A program made the translations under genes and the position numbers. Source: Alphaproteobacteria bacterium (GTDB lineage: Bacteria > Pseudomonadota > Alphaproteobacteria > Rhodobacterales > Rhodobacteraceae). From it: 64,000 bases of DNA. This document shows, piece by piece, positions 35,823 through 43,952 of this stretch. The DNA lies in assembly GCA_030429495.1 (NCBI GenBank), contig JAUIFH010000001.1, positions 186,001 through 250,000 on the forward strand, in the 5' to 3' direction. Within the stretch, counting starts at the first letter, position 1, and every line of letters begins with the position of its first letter. The notes beneath the pieces are model-generated. The model was not told the DNA's origin. It did not search any database and worked only from the letters and a program-made list of their open reading frames with translations.

Positions 35823-37150
35823 GCATGGCCGCCGCAGACATGAATTCCCTGCGCTCCGACCTGGTGCGGAGCTTCCTGCGCCGCAAGAGGTTTTCGCTCG
35901 CGGTTCCGGGGCTGATCCTGCTCTACCTGACCTACATCTTTTTCGCGTTCGACGTTCCTGGCCTGGTTTCCCGCGCGCGGCCGGAGAATGCCGCGATCCT
36001 TCTTGGCGATTTCTGGTCCTACAAGACGCATGTGACGCGCGATAACCGGACCGGCGACGTTCAGGCGGCGATAGAAGGCGAGCGCAAGGGCGAATACCCC
36101 GACGGCACGATGCCGGATTGGGTGACGACGGGCGAGGAAACCGCCATCGCGCTGCCACACGGAGCAGAAGTCCGCTACCTCGCGGACGGGTCCGCGGCGC
36201 TGTCGATCCCCGAATTCGGTGATCTGCATGTCGGGCTGGACGGCCGACAGATTGTCGCGACCCTTCCTGACGGCACCAATGTTCCGGACTGGATGAGCCT
36301 TTCGCGGAACCGGATCAGCATCAATCAGAATGATTGGCGCTTTTCGATGACGCCGGCCAAGACGGAGACCTTCCGCTACCAGATGGGGTGGGAGCTGTTC
36401 TTCTTCACCCTCGACAGCCAGTTTCACGGGAGATCGGCGGGTGAGTTGATCGCGCTGGCGTTCTGGGAGCCGCGGCTGGAACCGGACCGGAGCAACATCT
36501 CGGCCATGGCGCGCGACGTCTGGACCAACAAGATGTGGCGCCACGGCGACGTTGCCTGGGCCATGGGCGAAACTGTCCTGATGGCCTTTCTCGGAACGAT
36601 GGGTGCCGGGCTGATCGCCCTTCCGCTCGCCTTCTTTGCGGCGTCGAATTTCGCGCCGGCCCGGTGGCTCCGGCTGTCGTTGCGCCGTGTCTTCGATCTG
36701 CTGCGCGGGGTGGACGGGCTGATCTGGACCGTCATCCTGTCGCGCGCCTTCGGGCCGGGTCCCCTGACCGGCTCGCTCGCGATCCTGATGACGGATACCG
36801 GAACGTTCGGCAAAACCTTCTCCGAGGCGCTGGAGAACATCGACGACAAGCAGGTGGAAGGGATCCAGTCAACCGGTGCCAGCGCGGTTCAGCGGATGCG
36901 GTTTGGCGTCATTCCCCAGGTGGCCCCGGTCATTCTGTCCCAACTCCTCTACTACCTTGAATCCAATACCCGTTCGGCGACCGTGATCGGTGCGCTTGTC
37001 GGTGGCGGTATCGGACTTCTGCTGACGCAGGCGATCATTACCCAGAAGGACTGGGAAGAGGTGTGCTACTACATGATCCTGACTGTCATCACGGTGATGA
37101 TCATGGACAACCTCTCGGGCTGGATTCGGCGCCGGATCATCAAGGGCTGA
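35819..37150 (+). CDS. phnE: Phosphonate ABC transporter permease PhnE2 (long form)
   Basis: Second permease, 443 residues. After an N-terminal helix (about 28-45) comes a hydrophilic stretch of some 170 residues that is probably periplasmic (FWSYKTHVTRDNR to QMGWELFFF). The usual PhnE membrane part follows, with VQRMRFGVIPQVAPVIL, YLESNTRSATVIGALVGGGIG and the coupling region. The ATG at 35819 follows AGGGAGGG and overlaps the phnE1 stop. The long insert makes it much larger than PhnE1. Confidence 0.9.
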   Translation: MSMAAADMNSLRSDLVRSFLRRKRFSLAVPGLILLYLTYIFFAFDVPGLVSRARPENAAILLGDFWSYKTHVTRDNRTGDVQAAIEGERKGEYPDGTMPDWVTTGEETAIALPHGAEVRYLADGSAALSIPEFGDLHVGLDGRQIVATLPDGTNVPDWMSLSRNRISINQNDWRFSMTPAKTETFRYQMGWELFFFTLDSQFHGRSAGELIALAFWEPRLEPDRSNISAMARDVWTNKMWRHGDVAWAMGETVLMAFLGTMGAGLIALPLAFFAASNFAPARWLRLSLRRVFDLLRGVDGLIWTVILSRAFGPGPLTGSLAILMTDTGTFGKTFSEALENIDDKQVEGIQSTGASAVQRMRFGVIPQVAPVILSQLLYYLESNTRSATVIGALVGGGIGLLLTQAIITQKDWEEVCYYMILTVITVMIMDNLSGWIRRRIIKG

Positions 37151-37154
37151 TACC

Positions 37155-37805
37155 GTGCGCATTCTGATCACGGGCGTGAAACGCGGTATAGGTAGCGAAA
37201 TGGCGCGGATCGCCGTATCGCGCGGCTGGACCGTCCACGGTACGCTCCGCTCGGGTGAGGCACCGGAGGGTGTTGTCGAGCATCGGCTGGACGTGACCGA
37301 CTTTACCGCCCTTTCCGCATTGTCGGACGCCGCTGGTCCGCTTGACGCGCTGATCAACAACGCCGGCATCATCGGACCCGAACGGCAATCCCCGCTCGAC
37401 ATGGATTTCGACGGTTTCCTTCAGACACTGACGGTCAACACGCTCGCGCCGCTGGCCGTGGCGCAGGCGCTCTTGCCGAACCTCCGGCAGGGCGCGTCAC
37501 CTCGGATCGTCTCGATCTCATCGCAGATGGCCTGGATGGGTTACCGCAAGGCCGACCGCATCGCCTACCGGGCGTCCAAGGTAGCGCTGAACAAGGTGAT
37601 GCAGGGCCTCGCGACGATGCTTGAGCCAGAAGGCATTCCCGTCGCGCTCATCGATCCCGGTTGGGTCAGAACCGATATGGGCGGCGCCATGGCGGACCGC
37701 GACACCGGGGATGTCGCCGCCGAGATTCTCGCAACCACCGAGACGCTCACCATGCAATCGACGGGTGCGTTTCTCTCGTCGGCAGGCACGCCAAGACCGT
37801 TTTGA
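37155..37805 (+). CDS. Short-chain dehydrogenase/reductase in the phn operon
   Basis: A 216-residue NAD(P)-binding SDR. The TGVKRGIGSEMA cofactor motif is at the N-terminus, with INNAGIIGPE, the catalytic serine region VSISSQMAW and YRASK (YxxxK) following. A GTG start at 37155 lies 4 bases after phnE2, so it is co-transcribed with the transporter. The substrate is unknown; its place suggests a phosphonate-derived carbonyl or alcohol. It is not one of the core phn genes. Confidence 0.8.
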   Translation: MRILITGVKRGIGSEMARIAVSRGWTVHGTLRSGEAPEGVVEHRLDVTDFTALSALSDAAGPLDALINNAGIIGPERQSPLDMDFDGFLQTLTVNTLAPLAVAQALLPNLRQGASPRIVSISSQMAWMGYRKADRIAYRASKVALNKVMQGLATMLEPEGIPVALIDPGWVRTDMGGAMADRDTGDVAAEILATTETLTMQSTGAFLSSAGTPRPF

Positions 37806-37809
37806 TACA

Positions 37810-38427
37810 ATGCCACGCCTCAGCGCTTCAGAGCCTTTCATCCAGCCCGGTTGCACGATCCAGAACGCAACCTTCGGCGCCTATACCGAGGTCGGCACGG
37901 GATCGCGTATCCTGAATAGCGAGTTCGGCGACTACGCCTATTGCGACCGCTACGCGGACATCGCGAACACGACAGTCGGGCGGTTCGCGAACATCGCGGC
38001 GTTCACTCGCATCGGTCCCTCGGACCATCCATGGCGCAACGCCGCGCAGCATCATTTCCTTTACCGTTCGGCATCCTATTTCGACGATGCAGAAGATGAT
38101 GCCGCATTCTTCGCGCACCGCGCCTCGCGCAGAACCACGCTTGGTGCGGATTGCTGGATCGGTCACGGTGCGATCGTGCGGCCCGACGTTACCGTGGGCA
38201 TCGGCGCGGTCGTCGGCGCGGGTGCTGTCGTGACACATGACGTGGAACCGTTCGCGATTGTCACCGGCATTCCGGCGCGACCCATGCGCAAACGGTTCCC
38301 CGACGCGATCGCGGAACGCCTGCTGGCGCTGGCCTGGTGGGACTGGGATCATGATCGGTTGCGTGGGGCGCTTGATGATTTCCGCCGGCTGCCGGCAGAG
38401 GCGTTTCTGGACGCCCACGGGGGCTAG
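37810..38427 (+). CDS. Hexapeptide-repeat phosphonate metabolism acetyltransferase-like protein
   Basis: A 205-residue left-handed beta-helix protein with hexapeptide repeats (IQNATFGAYTEVGTGSRILN; LGADCWIGHGAIVRPDVTVG). The catalytic-type histidine region is in GPSDHPWRN. This type occurs regularly with C-P lyase genes (phosphonate-metabolism transferase family). It may acetylate an aminophosphonate or sugar phosphonate; activity is inferred. The ATG at 37810 matches the start of the family. Its stop overlaps the opposite phnF stop by four bases. Confidence 0.85.
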   Translation: MPRLSASEPFIQPGCTIQNATFGAYTEVGTGSRILNSEFGDYAYCDRYADIANTTVGRFANIAAFTRIGPSDHPWRNAAQHHFLYRSASYFDDAEDDAAFFAHRASRRTTLGADCWIGHGAIVRPDVTVGIGAVVGAGAVVTHDVEPFAIVTGIPARPMRKRFPDAIAERLLALAWWDWDHDRLRGALDDFRRLPAEAFLDAHGG

Positions 38428-39137
38428 GGCACCTCGTCCGCTATCGTCAGCGCCACTCTTTCGCCGGCAAACCAGCTTGACCCGAGTTCCACGATGCGAC
38501 CGGTGGAGTCCACGTTGACGGCCTCTGTTCGAAGGATCGGCGCGCCTTCCGCGATCCGCAGCAGCCCGGCACGGGGCCCATGCGCGGTCTTTGCCGTGAT
38601 CCGTGTCGAGGCGCGGGTATAGTCCGTGATCCCCATCTCGGACAGCGCGGCCGTGACCGATTTCAGCCGTCCCAGAGCCTCCGGTAGACCGGGAAGCCGC
38701 CCCGCCGGAAAGACCGAGCAAAACAGGCAGATCGGAGTTTCATCGCCGAACGATAGCCCTTCGTAGACATGAACCGTTGTGTCCTGGAGTATCTCCGCCT
38801 CTGTCGGGGTTGCGGGCCGCGTTTCGATCCGGAGAACCTGTCGCGATGGCGCCCTGCCGCTGGCGGTGACGTTCCGCTCGAACCGGACACGCCGGCCCAG
38901 TGGATATTCAGCGCGCGGGGCGGCGGTAACGAATACACCGGCACCGCGCCGGGCGTGGGTCAGGCCGTCCGCCGCGAGATCGGCAAGCGCGTGGCGGACC
39001 GTGTGGCGGTTGACCCCGAAACGGGCCGCCAGCGCCGCCTCTGTCGGCAGCTTGGTGCCGGGCGTGTAGATGCCCATTGCGATCTCGCTTCGCAGCGTGG
39101 CGGCGATGGCGCGCCAGACAGGTTCGCGGCGTGTCAT
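38424..39137 (-). CDS. phnF: GntR-family phosphonate regulator
   Basis: A 237-residue GntR/HutC-type repressor. The N-terminal winged helix has PGTKLPTEAALAARFGVNRHTVRHAL at about residues 26-51, cited by RFGVNRHTVRHAL. A UTRA ligand-binding domain follows (VYEGLSFGDETPICLF; ARASTRITAKTAHGPRAGLL). It is divergent from phnG, with an inverted-repeat operator in the shared region. PhnF proteins are known to regulate phn genes. Confidence 0.9.
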   Translation of the reverse strand: MTRREPVWRAIAATLRSEIAMGIYTPGTKLPTEAALAARFGVNRHTVRHALADLAADGLTHARRGAGVFVTAAPRAEYPLGRRVRFERNVTASGRAPSRQVLRIETRPATPTEAEILQDTTVHVYEGLSFGDETPICLFCSVFPAGRLPGLPEALGRLKSVTAALSEMGITDYTRASTRITAKTAHGPRAGLLRIAEGAPILRTEAVNVDSTGRIVELGSSWFAGERVALTIADEVP

Positions 39138-39173
39138 GAAAAGTTCATTTGCGTTTGGGTGCTCTCGGCGGAT

Positions 39174-39205
39174 ATTTGTCTAGTTGTATAGAAAATTAGA
39201 CAAAT
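39174..39205. promoter_or_regulatory. Probable PhnF operator in the phnF-phnG intergenic region
   Basis: ATTTGTCTA (39174-39182) and TAGACAAAT (39197-39205) are perfect 9-base arms. Inside them TCTA...TAGA forms a smaller repeat. A TATAGA -10-like sequence (39187-39192) lies within the spacer, so a bound repressor would cover the phnG promoter. The right arm ends only 7 bases before the phnG ATG, leaving no usual ribosome-binding site. Confidence 0.8.
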
Positions 39206-39212
39206 CTGCAAG

Positions 39213-39662
39213 ATGTCCACATTGACCAAGGATCAGATCGAGCGGCGGGCGCGCATGGGGCTTCTTGCGCGCGCGCGGCCCGAACGGCTCGCGATGCTGT
39301 TTCCCACGCTTCCGGCGCATGAATTTGTCCGGCCGCCCGAAATCGGTGCGGTTATGGTCCGCGGCCGCATCGGCGCCGCGGGTGGGCCGTTCAACCTTGG
39401 CGAAATGTCGGTGACGCGCTGTACCGTCCGGCTTGGCGACGGGGTGGTTGGCCATGCCTATGTGCAGGGCCGCGACAAGACCCATGCCGTTCGGGCGGCA
39501 GCAATCGACGCGCTGATGCAGCGGGCCGATAGCTCCGCGATCGAAGCCGCGATCCTCGCGCCCCTGCGGGAAGAGGAAGGGGTGCGCCGCCGCGCACGGG
39601 CTGACAAGGCCGCGGCGACGAAGGTCGAGTTCTTCACGATGGTTCGGGGCGAGGACGCATGA
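39213..39662 (+). CDS. phnG: C-P lyase core subunit PhnG
   Basis: Subunit of the PhnGHIJ core complex that couples phosphonate to ATP ribose. The 149-residue protein has LLARARPERLAMLF, PPEIGAVMVRGRIGAAGGPFNLGEM and RCTVRL, with VVGHAYVQGRDKTHAVRAA typical of PhnG. There is almost no ribosome-binding site upstream, only CTGCAAG, because the operator abuts the start. Its stop overlaps phnH. Confidence 0.94.
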   Translation: MSTLTKDQIERRARMGLLARARPERLAMLFPTLPAHEFVRPPEIGAVMVRGRIGAAGGPFNLGEMSVTRCTVRLGDGVVGHAYVQGRDKTHAVRAAAIDALMQRADSSAIEAAILAPLREEEGVRRRARADKAAATKVEFFTMVRGEDA

Positions 39663-40228
39663 CGATGGACGTTGCTCTTTCGGGCGGATTTGCCCGCCCC
39701 GCCGAGCATGCCGCGCGGGCGTTTCGTGCCTGCCTTCAGGCCATGGCACGCCCCGGCCGCATCTATCCGGTGACCGGCGCGGAGCCGCCGGCACCGCTGT
39801 CGCCGGCAGCCGGCACAATTCTGCTGACGCTCGCGGATTCCACGACACCGCTTCACCTCGCGCCGTCGCACGATACGCCAGCGATCCGGCAGTGGATCGC
39901 GTTTCATTGCGCCGCGCCGCTCACCGGCGCCGGGACGGCGACTTTCGTTGTCGGGAACTGGGCGGCGATGCAGCCCGTCGATCGGTTCGCTCGCGGCACA
40001 GCGGACTATCCGGATCGCTCCGCCACCCTGATCATCGAGATGGAGGAGGGCGACCCAAATGCGCGCCTGACCGGCCCCGGGATCGAAACTGCCATCGATG
40101 CACGGCTGCCCGAAATCACCGCATTCGAGGCCAACAACGCGGTCTTCCCGCTGGGCTTCGACTGCTACCTGACGCATGGCGACCGGATTTCGGCATTGCC
40201 GCGCTCGACCCGGGTGGAGGCGCTTTAG
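39659..40228 (+). CDS. phnH: C-P lyase core subunit PhnH
   Basis: A 189-residue PhnH, part of the alpha-D-ribose 1-methylphosphonate 5-triphosphate synthase complex. FRACLQAMARPGRIYPV, GTILLTLADSTTPLHL and TGPGIETAIDARLPEI match the family. The protein ends close to EAL with a stop just before phnI. Start overlaps phnG (ATGA). Confidence 0.94.
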   Translation: MTMDVALSGGFARPAEHAARAFRACLQAMARPGRIYPVTGAEPPAPLSPAAGTILLTLADSTTPLHLAPSHDTPAIRQWIAFHCAAPLTGAGTATFVVGNWAAMQPVDRFARGTADYPDRSATLIIEMEEGDPNARLTGPGIETAIDARLPEITAFEANNAVFPLGFDCYLTHGDRISALPRSTRVEAL

Positions 40229-41317
40229 ATGTATGTCGCAACAAAAGGCGGGGAACGCGCGATCGAAGCCGCGCATCAATGGCTCGGCGAAATGCGGCGC
40301 GGCGATACCGAGGTTCCCGAACTGAGCGTAGCCCAGATCCGGGAACAGATGACGCTTGCCGTCAACCGGGTGATGGCCGAGGGGTCGCTCTATGATCCGG
40401 ATCTGGCCGCTCTGGCGATCAAGCAGGCACGCGGCGATCTGATCGAGGCGGTCTTCCTGATCCGCGCCTATCGCACGACCCTGCCGCGTTTCGCTGCGTC
40501 CCTTCCGGTCGACACCGATCGGATGGAGATCACCCGAAGAATATCGGCGACCTTCAAGGACGTTCCGGGCGGGCAGATTCTGGGCCCGACATTTGACTAC
40601 ACGCACCGTCTCCTCGATTTCGCGCTGATGGCGGATGGCAATGCACCCCGGGCAGAGAGCAGGGAGGCGGACGGGTCGCCGTCGCCGCATATCCTCGCGC
40701 TGCTTGATCGCGATGGGTTGATGGAACCACTTGCGGCGACCGACGAAACGCCGCCCGATCTGACGCGGGAGCCGCTGGAAATGCCTGCCAGCCGTCCCCT
40801 CCGGCTTCAGGCGCTGGCGCGGGGGGATGAGGGGTTTTTGCTCTCGATGGCCTACTCGACCCAGCGCGGATATGGCCGGACCCATGCCTTTGTCGGCGAA
40901 CTCAGGATCGGCGCTTGCGCTGTCGAGATGGACATCCCCGAACTCGGCTTCGCAGTCGAGATCGGCGAGATCGAGCTTACCGAATGCGAGACGGTGAACC
41001 AGTTCAACGGGTCCAAGACAGAGCCGCCTCAATTCACGCGCGGCTATGGCCTTGTCATGGGCCAGTCGGAGCGCAAGGCGATCTCCATGAGCCTTGTGGA
41101 CCGCGCCTTGCGCTGGGAGGAGCTGGGCGAGGAGAACACCGGCGCCCCGGCGCAGGACGCCGAGTTCGTCCTTTACCATTCGGACAATATCCAGGCGACC
41201 GGCTTCCTCGAACATATCAAGCTGCCGCACTACGTCGATTTCCAGTCGGAGCTTGAGCTCATCCGCAAACTGCGCCGCGAGGCGGGTTCCGATGACCGGC
41301 AGGAGGCAGCGGAATGA
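40229..41317 (+). CDS. phnI: C-P lyase core subunit PhnI
   Basis: The 362-residue core subunit shown in E. coli to have nucleosidase activity and to catalyse ribosyl transfer with PhnGHL. MYVATKGGERAIEAAHQWL, RGDLIEAVFLIRAYRTTLPRF, RRISATFKDVPGGQILGPTFDYTHR (shown as FKDVPGGQILGPTFDYTHR) and YGLVMGQSERKAISM are PhnI features. It directly follows the phnH stop and overlaps phnJ. Confidence 0.95.
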   Translation: MYVATKGGERAIEAAHQWLGEMRRGDTEVPELSVAQIREQMTLAVNRVMAEGSLYDPDLAALAIKQARGDLIEAVFLIRAYRTTLPRFAASLPVDTDRMEITRRISATFKDVPGGQILGPTFDYTHRLLDFALMADGNAPRAESREADGSPSPHILALLDRDGLMEPLAATDETPPDLTREPLEMPASRPLRLQALARGDEGFLLSMAYSTQRGYGRTHAFVGELRIGACAVEMDIPELGFAVEIGEIELTECETVNQFNGSKTEPPQFTRGYGLVMGQSERKAISMSLVDRALRWEELGEENTGAPAQDAEFVLYHSDNIQATGFLEHIKLPHYVDFQSELELIRKLRREAGSDDRQEAAE

Positions 41318-42183
41318 CCGATCAGGCCTACAACTTCGCCTATCTCGACGAGGCGACCAAGCGAATGATCCGCCGCGCGATCCTGAAAGGTCTGGCGGTC
41401 CCGGGATATCAGGTGCCCTTCGCCAGCCGCGAGATGCCGATGCCCTACGGCTGGGGCACCGGCGGGGTGCAGGTCACGGCCGCGTGCCTTGCGCCGGAAG
41501 ATATACTGAAGGTCATCGACCAGGGCGCGGACGACACCACGAACGCCGTATCGATCCGCAAGTTCTTTGAGCGTACGGGCGGCGTGGAGACGACCGAACA
41601 TACCGCCGAGGCGACGCTGATCCAGACCCGGCACCGCATCCCCGAACATCCGCTGACCGAGGACCAGATCCTCGTCTACCAGGTGCCGATCCCCGAACCC
41701 CTGCGCTTTCTCGAACCGCGCGAGAGCGAGACGCGGAAGATGCATGCGCTTCAGGAATACGGGCTGATGCATGTGAAGCTGTACGAGGACATCGCCCGGC
41801 ATGGCGCCATCGCAACCTCTTACGCCTACCCGGTGAAAGTCGAGGGGCGCTATGTCATGGACCCTTCGCCGATCCCCAAGTTCGACAACCCGAAACTGTC
41901 CGGCAGCCCGGCGATCCAGCTATTCGGTGCGGGGCGCGAACAGCGCATCTATGCCCTGCCGCCCTACACCGAAGTGGTCAGTCTGGATTTCGAGGATCAC
42001 CCGTTCGAACCGAGCAAGGCGGACCACGCCTGCGACCTCTGCGGTGCGGCGGAAACCTATCTTGACGAAGTCATCACGGACGACCGGGGCGGGCGCATGT
42101 TCGTCTGCTCGGACACCGACTACTGCACCGGCCGCCAGGCCGCCGGGCATCGAGGCCGTCTCAGCCCGGAGGATGCCGCATGA
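41314..42183 (+). CDS. phnJ: C-P lyase PhnJ (radical SAM)
   Basis: Catalytic C-P lyase: a radical-SAM iron-sulfur enzyme that cleaves ribose 1-phosphonate 5-phosphate to release the alkane. The 289-residue protein has YNFAYLDEATKRMIRRAILKGLAVPGYQVPF-type N-terminus (landmark ILKGLAVPGYQVPF). The glycine region is YGWGTGGVQVTA. The cluster ligands are CDLCGAAE and CSDTDYC near the C-terminus, as in PhnJ. Coupled to phnI and phnK. Confidence 0.96.
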   Translation: MTDQAYNFAYLDEATKRMIRRAILKGLAVPGYQVPFASREMPMPYGWGTGGVQVTAACLAPEDILKVIDQGADDTTNAVSIRKFFERTGGVETTEHTAEATLIQTRHRIPEHPLTEDQILVYQVPIPEPLRFLEPRESETRKMHALQEYGLMHVKLYEDIARHGAIATSYAYPVKVEGRYVMDPSPIPKFDNPKLSGSPAIQLFGAGREQRIYALPPYTEVVSLDFEDHPFEPSKADHACDLCGAAETYLDEVITDDRGGRMFVCSDTDYCTGRQAAGHRGRLSPEDAA

Positions 42184-42971
42184 CCCTGTTTGACCGTACG
42201 CTTTCGCAGGACGCTGAAACACCTCTTCTGGAGGTCGACGGGTTGACCAAGCGCTACGGTGCGCGAATCGGCTGCGCCGATATCAGCTTCGACCTCTGGC
42301 CGGGCGAGGTATTGGGCATCGTCGGCGAAAGCGGCTCCGGCAAGTCCACGCTTCTGTCATGCCTCGCCGGCCATCTCGAGCCGGGCGAGGGCCGCGTCCT
42401 CTATCGCGGACGCGATACGGTCGCGATGCCCGAGCCGGCGCGGCGGCTTCTGTCGCGCACCGAATGGGCGTTCGTTCACCAGAACCCGCGCGACGGGCTG
42501 AGGATGGGCGTATCGGCCGGCGGCAATGTCGGCGAACGGCTGATGGCGGTGGGTGCGCGCAACTACGGGACCATCCGCGCCGCCGCAACCGACTGGCTTG
42601 GCCGGGTCGAAATCGCCGCGGAACGGATCGATGACAAGCCGCGCCAATTCTCCGGCGGGATGCAGCAGCGCCTTCAGATTGCGCGCAATCTGGTGACCGG
42701 TCCGCGTCTCATTTTCATGGACGAGCCGACCGGCGGACTTGATGTGAGCGTTCAGGCCCGGCTGCTCGATCTTCTGCGCGGGCTTGTCCGGGAGATGGGG
42801 CTGTCAGCGATCATCGTCACCCATGACCTTGCCGTGGTGCGGCTTCTGGCCGACAGGCTGATGGTGATGAAATCGGGCCATGTCGTCGAAAGCGGCCTGA
42901 CCGATCAGGTCCTGGACGACCCGCAGCATGCCTACACGCAGTTGCTCGTATCCTCGGTGTTGCAGGTCTGA
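42180..42971 (+). CDS. phnK: C-P lyase ATP-binding subunit PhnK
   Basis: ABC-type ATPase that binds the C-P lyase core through PhnJ. The 263-residue protein has Walker [31 protein letters not shown] (PhnK-typical), FSGGMQQRLQIARNL and Walker [21 protein letters not shown] (landmark FMDEPTGGLD). The start overlaps the phnJ stop. A CorA-like gene begins two bases after it, separating it from phnL. Confidence 0.94.
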   Translation: MTLFDRTLSQDAETPLLEVDGLTKRYGARIGCADISFDLWPGEVLGIVGESGSGKSTLLSCLAGHLEPGEGRVLYRGRDTVAMPEPARRLLSRTEWAFVHQNPRDGLRMGVSAGGNVGERLMAVGARNYGTIRAAATDWLGRVEIAAERIDDKPRQFSGGMQQRLQIARNLVTGPRLIFMDEPTGGLDVSVQARLLDLLRGLVREMGLSAIIVTHDLAVVRLLADRLMVMKSGHVVESGLTDQVLDDPQHAYTQLLVSSVLQV

Positions 42972-42973
42972 CG

Positions 42974-43933
42974 ATGCTTCATGCCTACAGATATGCCGGG
43001 CCGGGGCTTGCTGCGATCCCGCACGATGCCGATCTGGCGGGCGCGCTGTGGATCGACCTCTATCGTCCCCTCGATGCCCAGGTCGCAGCCGTCGCGGCGC
43101 TTGGCATCGTCGTGCCGTCGCTCGCGGATATGGAAGAGATCGAGATATCCAACCGGCTCTTTCGTGAGAACGGCGTGGACCAGATGACCGTTGTCCTGCC
43201 CGGTCTTTCCACATCAAGGACGCCAACCGCCGGGCCGGTGACATTCATCCTCGCGCCGAACCGCCTAGTGACCGTGCGCCACCATGCGCCGCGCCCGTTT
43301 GAGACGTTTCCAGATCGTGCCGAAAGGGCAATGGCGGGCTGCGCCAGTGCCGAGCGGTTGTTTCTTGGCCTTGTCGAGGAATGCGTCGCGCGCCTTGCCG
43401 ACCTGCTCGAAGGCGTGGGGCGGGAACTCGATACCGCGTCGTCCGCCGTGTTCAGCGGTTCCGCTGCGCAAAGGCCGGATGTGCTGCAGACCGCGCTTGA
43501 GCAGACGGGCCGGCAGGGCGATCTTCTCAACCGGATCCGGCTTGGCCTTCTGTCCCTCGAACGGGCGATGAGTTTCTACGTATTGGGCGCCGCGGAGCGG
43601 GCGGAGGGCAAGGCGCTGCGGGCCGTGGCCAAGGCGCAGATGCGTGATCTTCAGGCGCTTGAGGTCCACGCTGATTTCCTGTCCTCGCGCGTGGGACTCG
43701 CGGTCGATGCGACGCTTGGCATGGTGAACCTCGCACAAAACGCGACGGTGCGGATCGTTTCGGTCGTCGCGGTGCTGTTCCTCCCGCCGACGCTGATCGC
43801 CTCCATCTACCGCATGAACTTCGCCCGTATGCCCGAATTAGCGGCGTCGTGGGGCTACCCATTCGCGCTGGTCATGATGCTGGTCTCGGCGCTGGGCACG
43901 TATCTTTTCTTCAAATGGCGCCGATGGCTTTGA
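42974..43933 (+). CDS. CorA-family Mg2+ transporter-like protein inside the phn operon
   Basis: A 319-residue CorA-like protein. A soluble N-terminal domain is followed by two C-terminal membrane helices (about residues 257-277 and 296-314). The selectivity motif after the first helix reads YRMNFARMPEL: the normally invariant glycine of GMN is arginine (codon CGC at 43811-43813). It starts 2 bases after phnK and ends 19 bases before phnL, so it is co-transcribed. It might be a non-transporting sensor or a changed channel; that is inference. A CorA insertion between phnK and phnL is unusual. Confidence 0.85.
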   Translation: MLHAYRYAGPGLAAIPHDADLAGALWIDLYRPLDAQVAAVAALGIVVPSLADMEEIEISNRLFRENGVDQMTVVLPGLSTSRTPTAGPVTFILAPNRLVTVRHHAPRPFETFPDRAERAMAGCASAERLFLGLVEECVARLADLLEGVGRELDTASSAVFSGSAAQRPDVLQTALEQTGRQGDLLNRIRLGLLSLERAMSFYVLGAAERAEGKALRAVAKAQMRDLQALEVHADFLSSRVGLAVDATLGMVNLAQNATVRIVSVVAVLFLPPTLIASIYRMNFARMPELAASWGYPFALVMMLVSALGTYLFFKWRRWL

Positions 43934-43952
43934 CGCGCCGGGAAGCAGGCTG

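Noticed and set aside
33030-36158. A 1042-residue open frame on the minus strand across phnC, phnD and phnE1
   Set aside because: It is antisense to well-supported phn genes and has low-complexity Arg/Gly/His-rich composition. It is a stop-poor shadow frame of high-GC coding DNA.
39458-41230. A 590-residue minus-strand frame across phnG, phnH and phnI
   Set aside because: Antisense to core C-P lyase genes with strong motif support; no motif in the frame itself.
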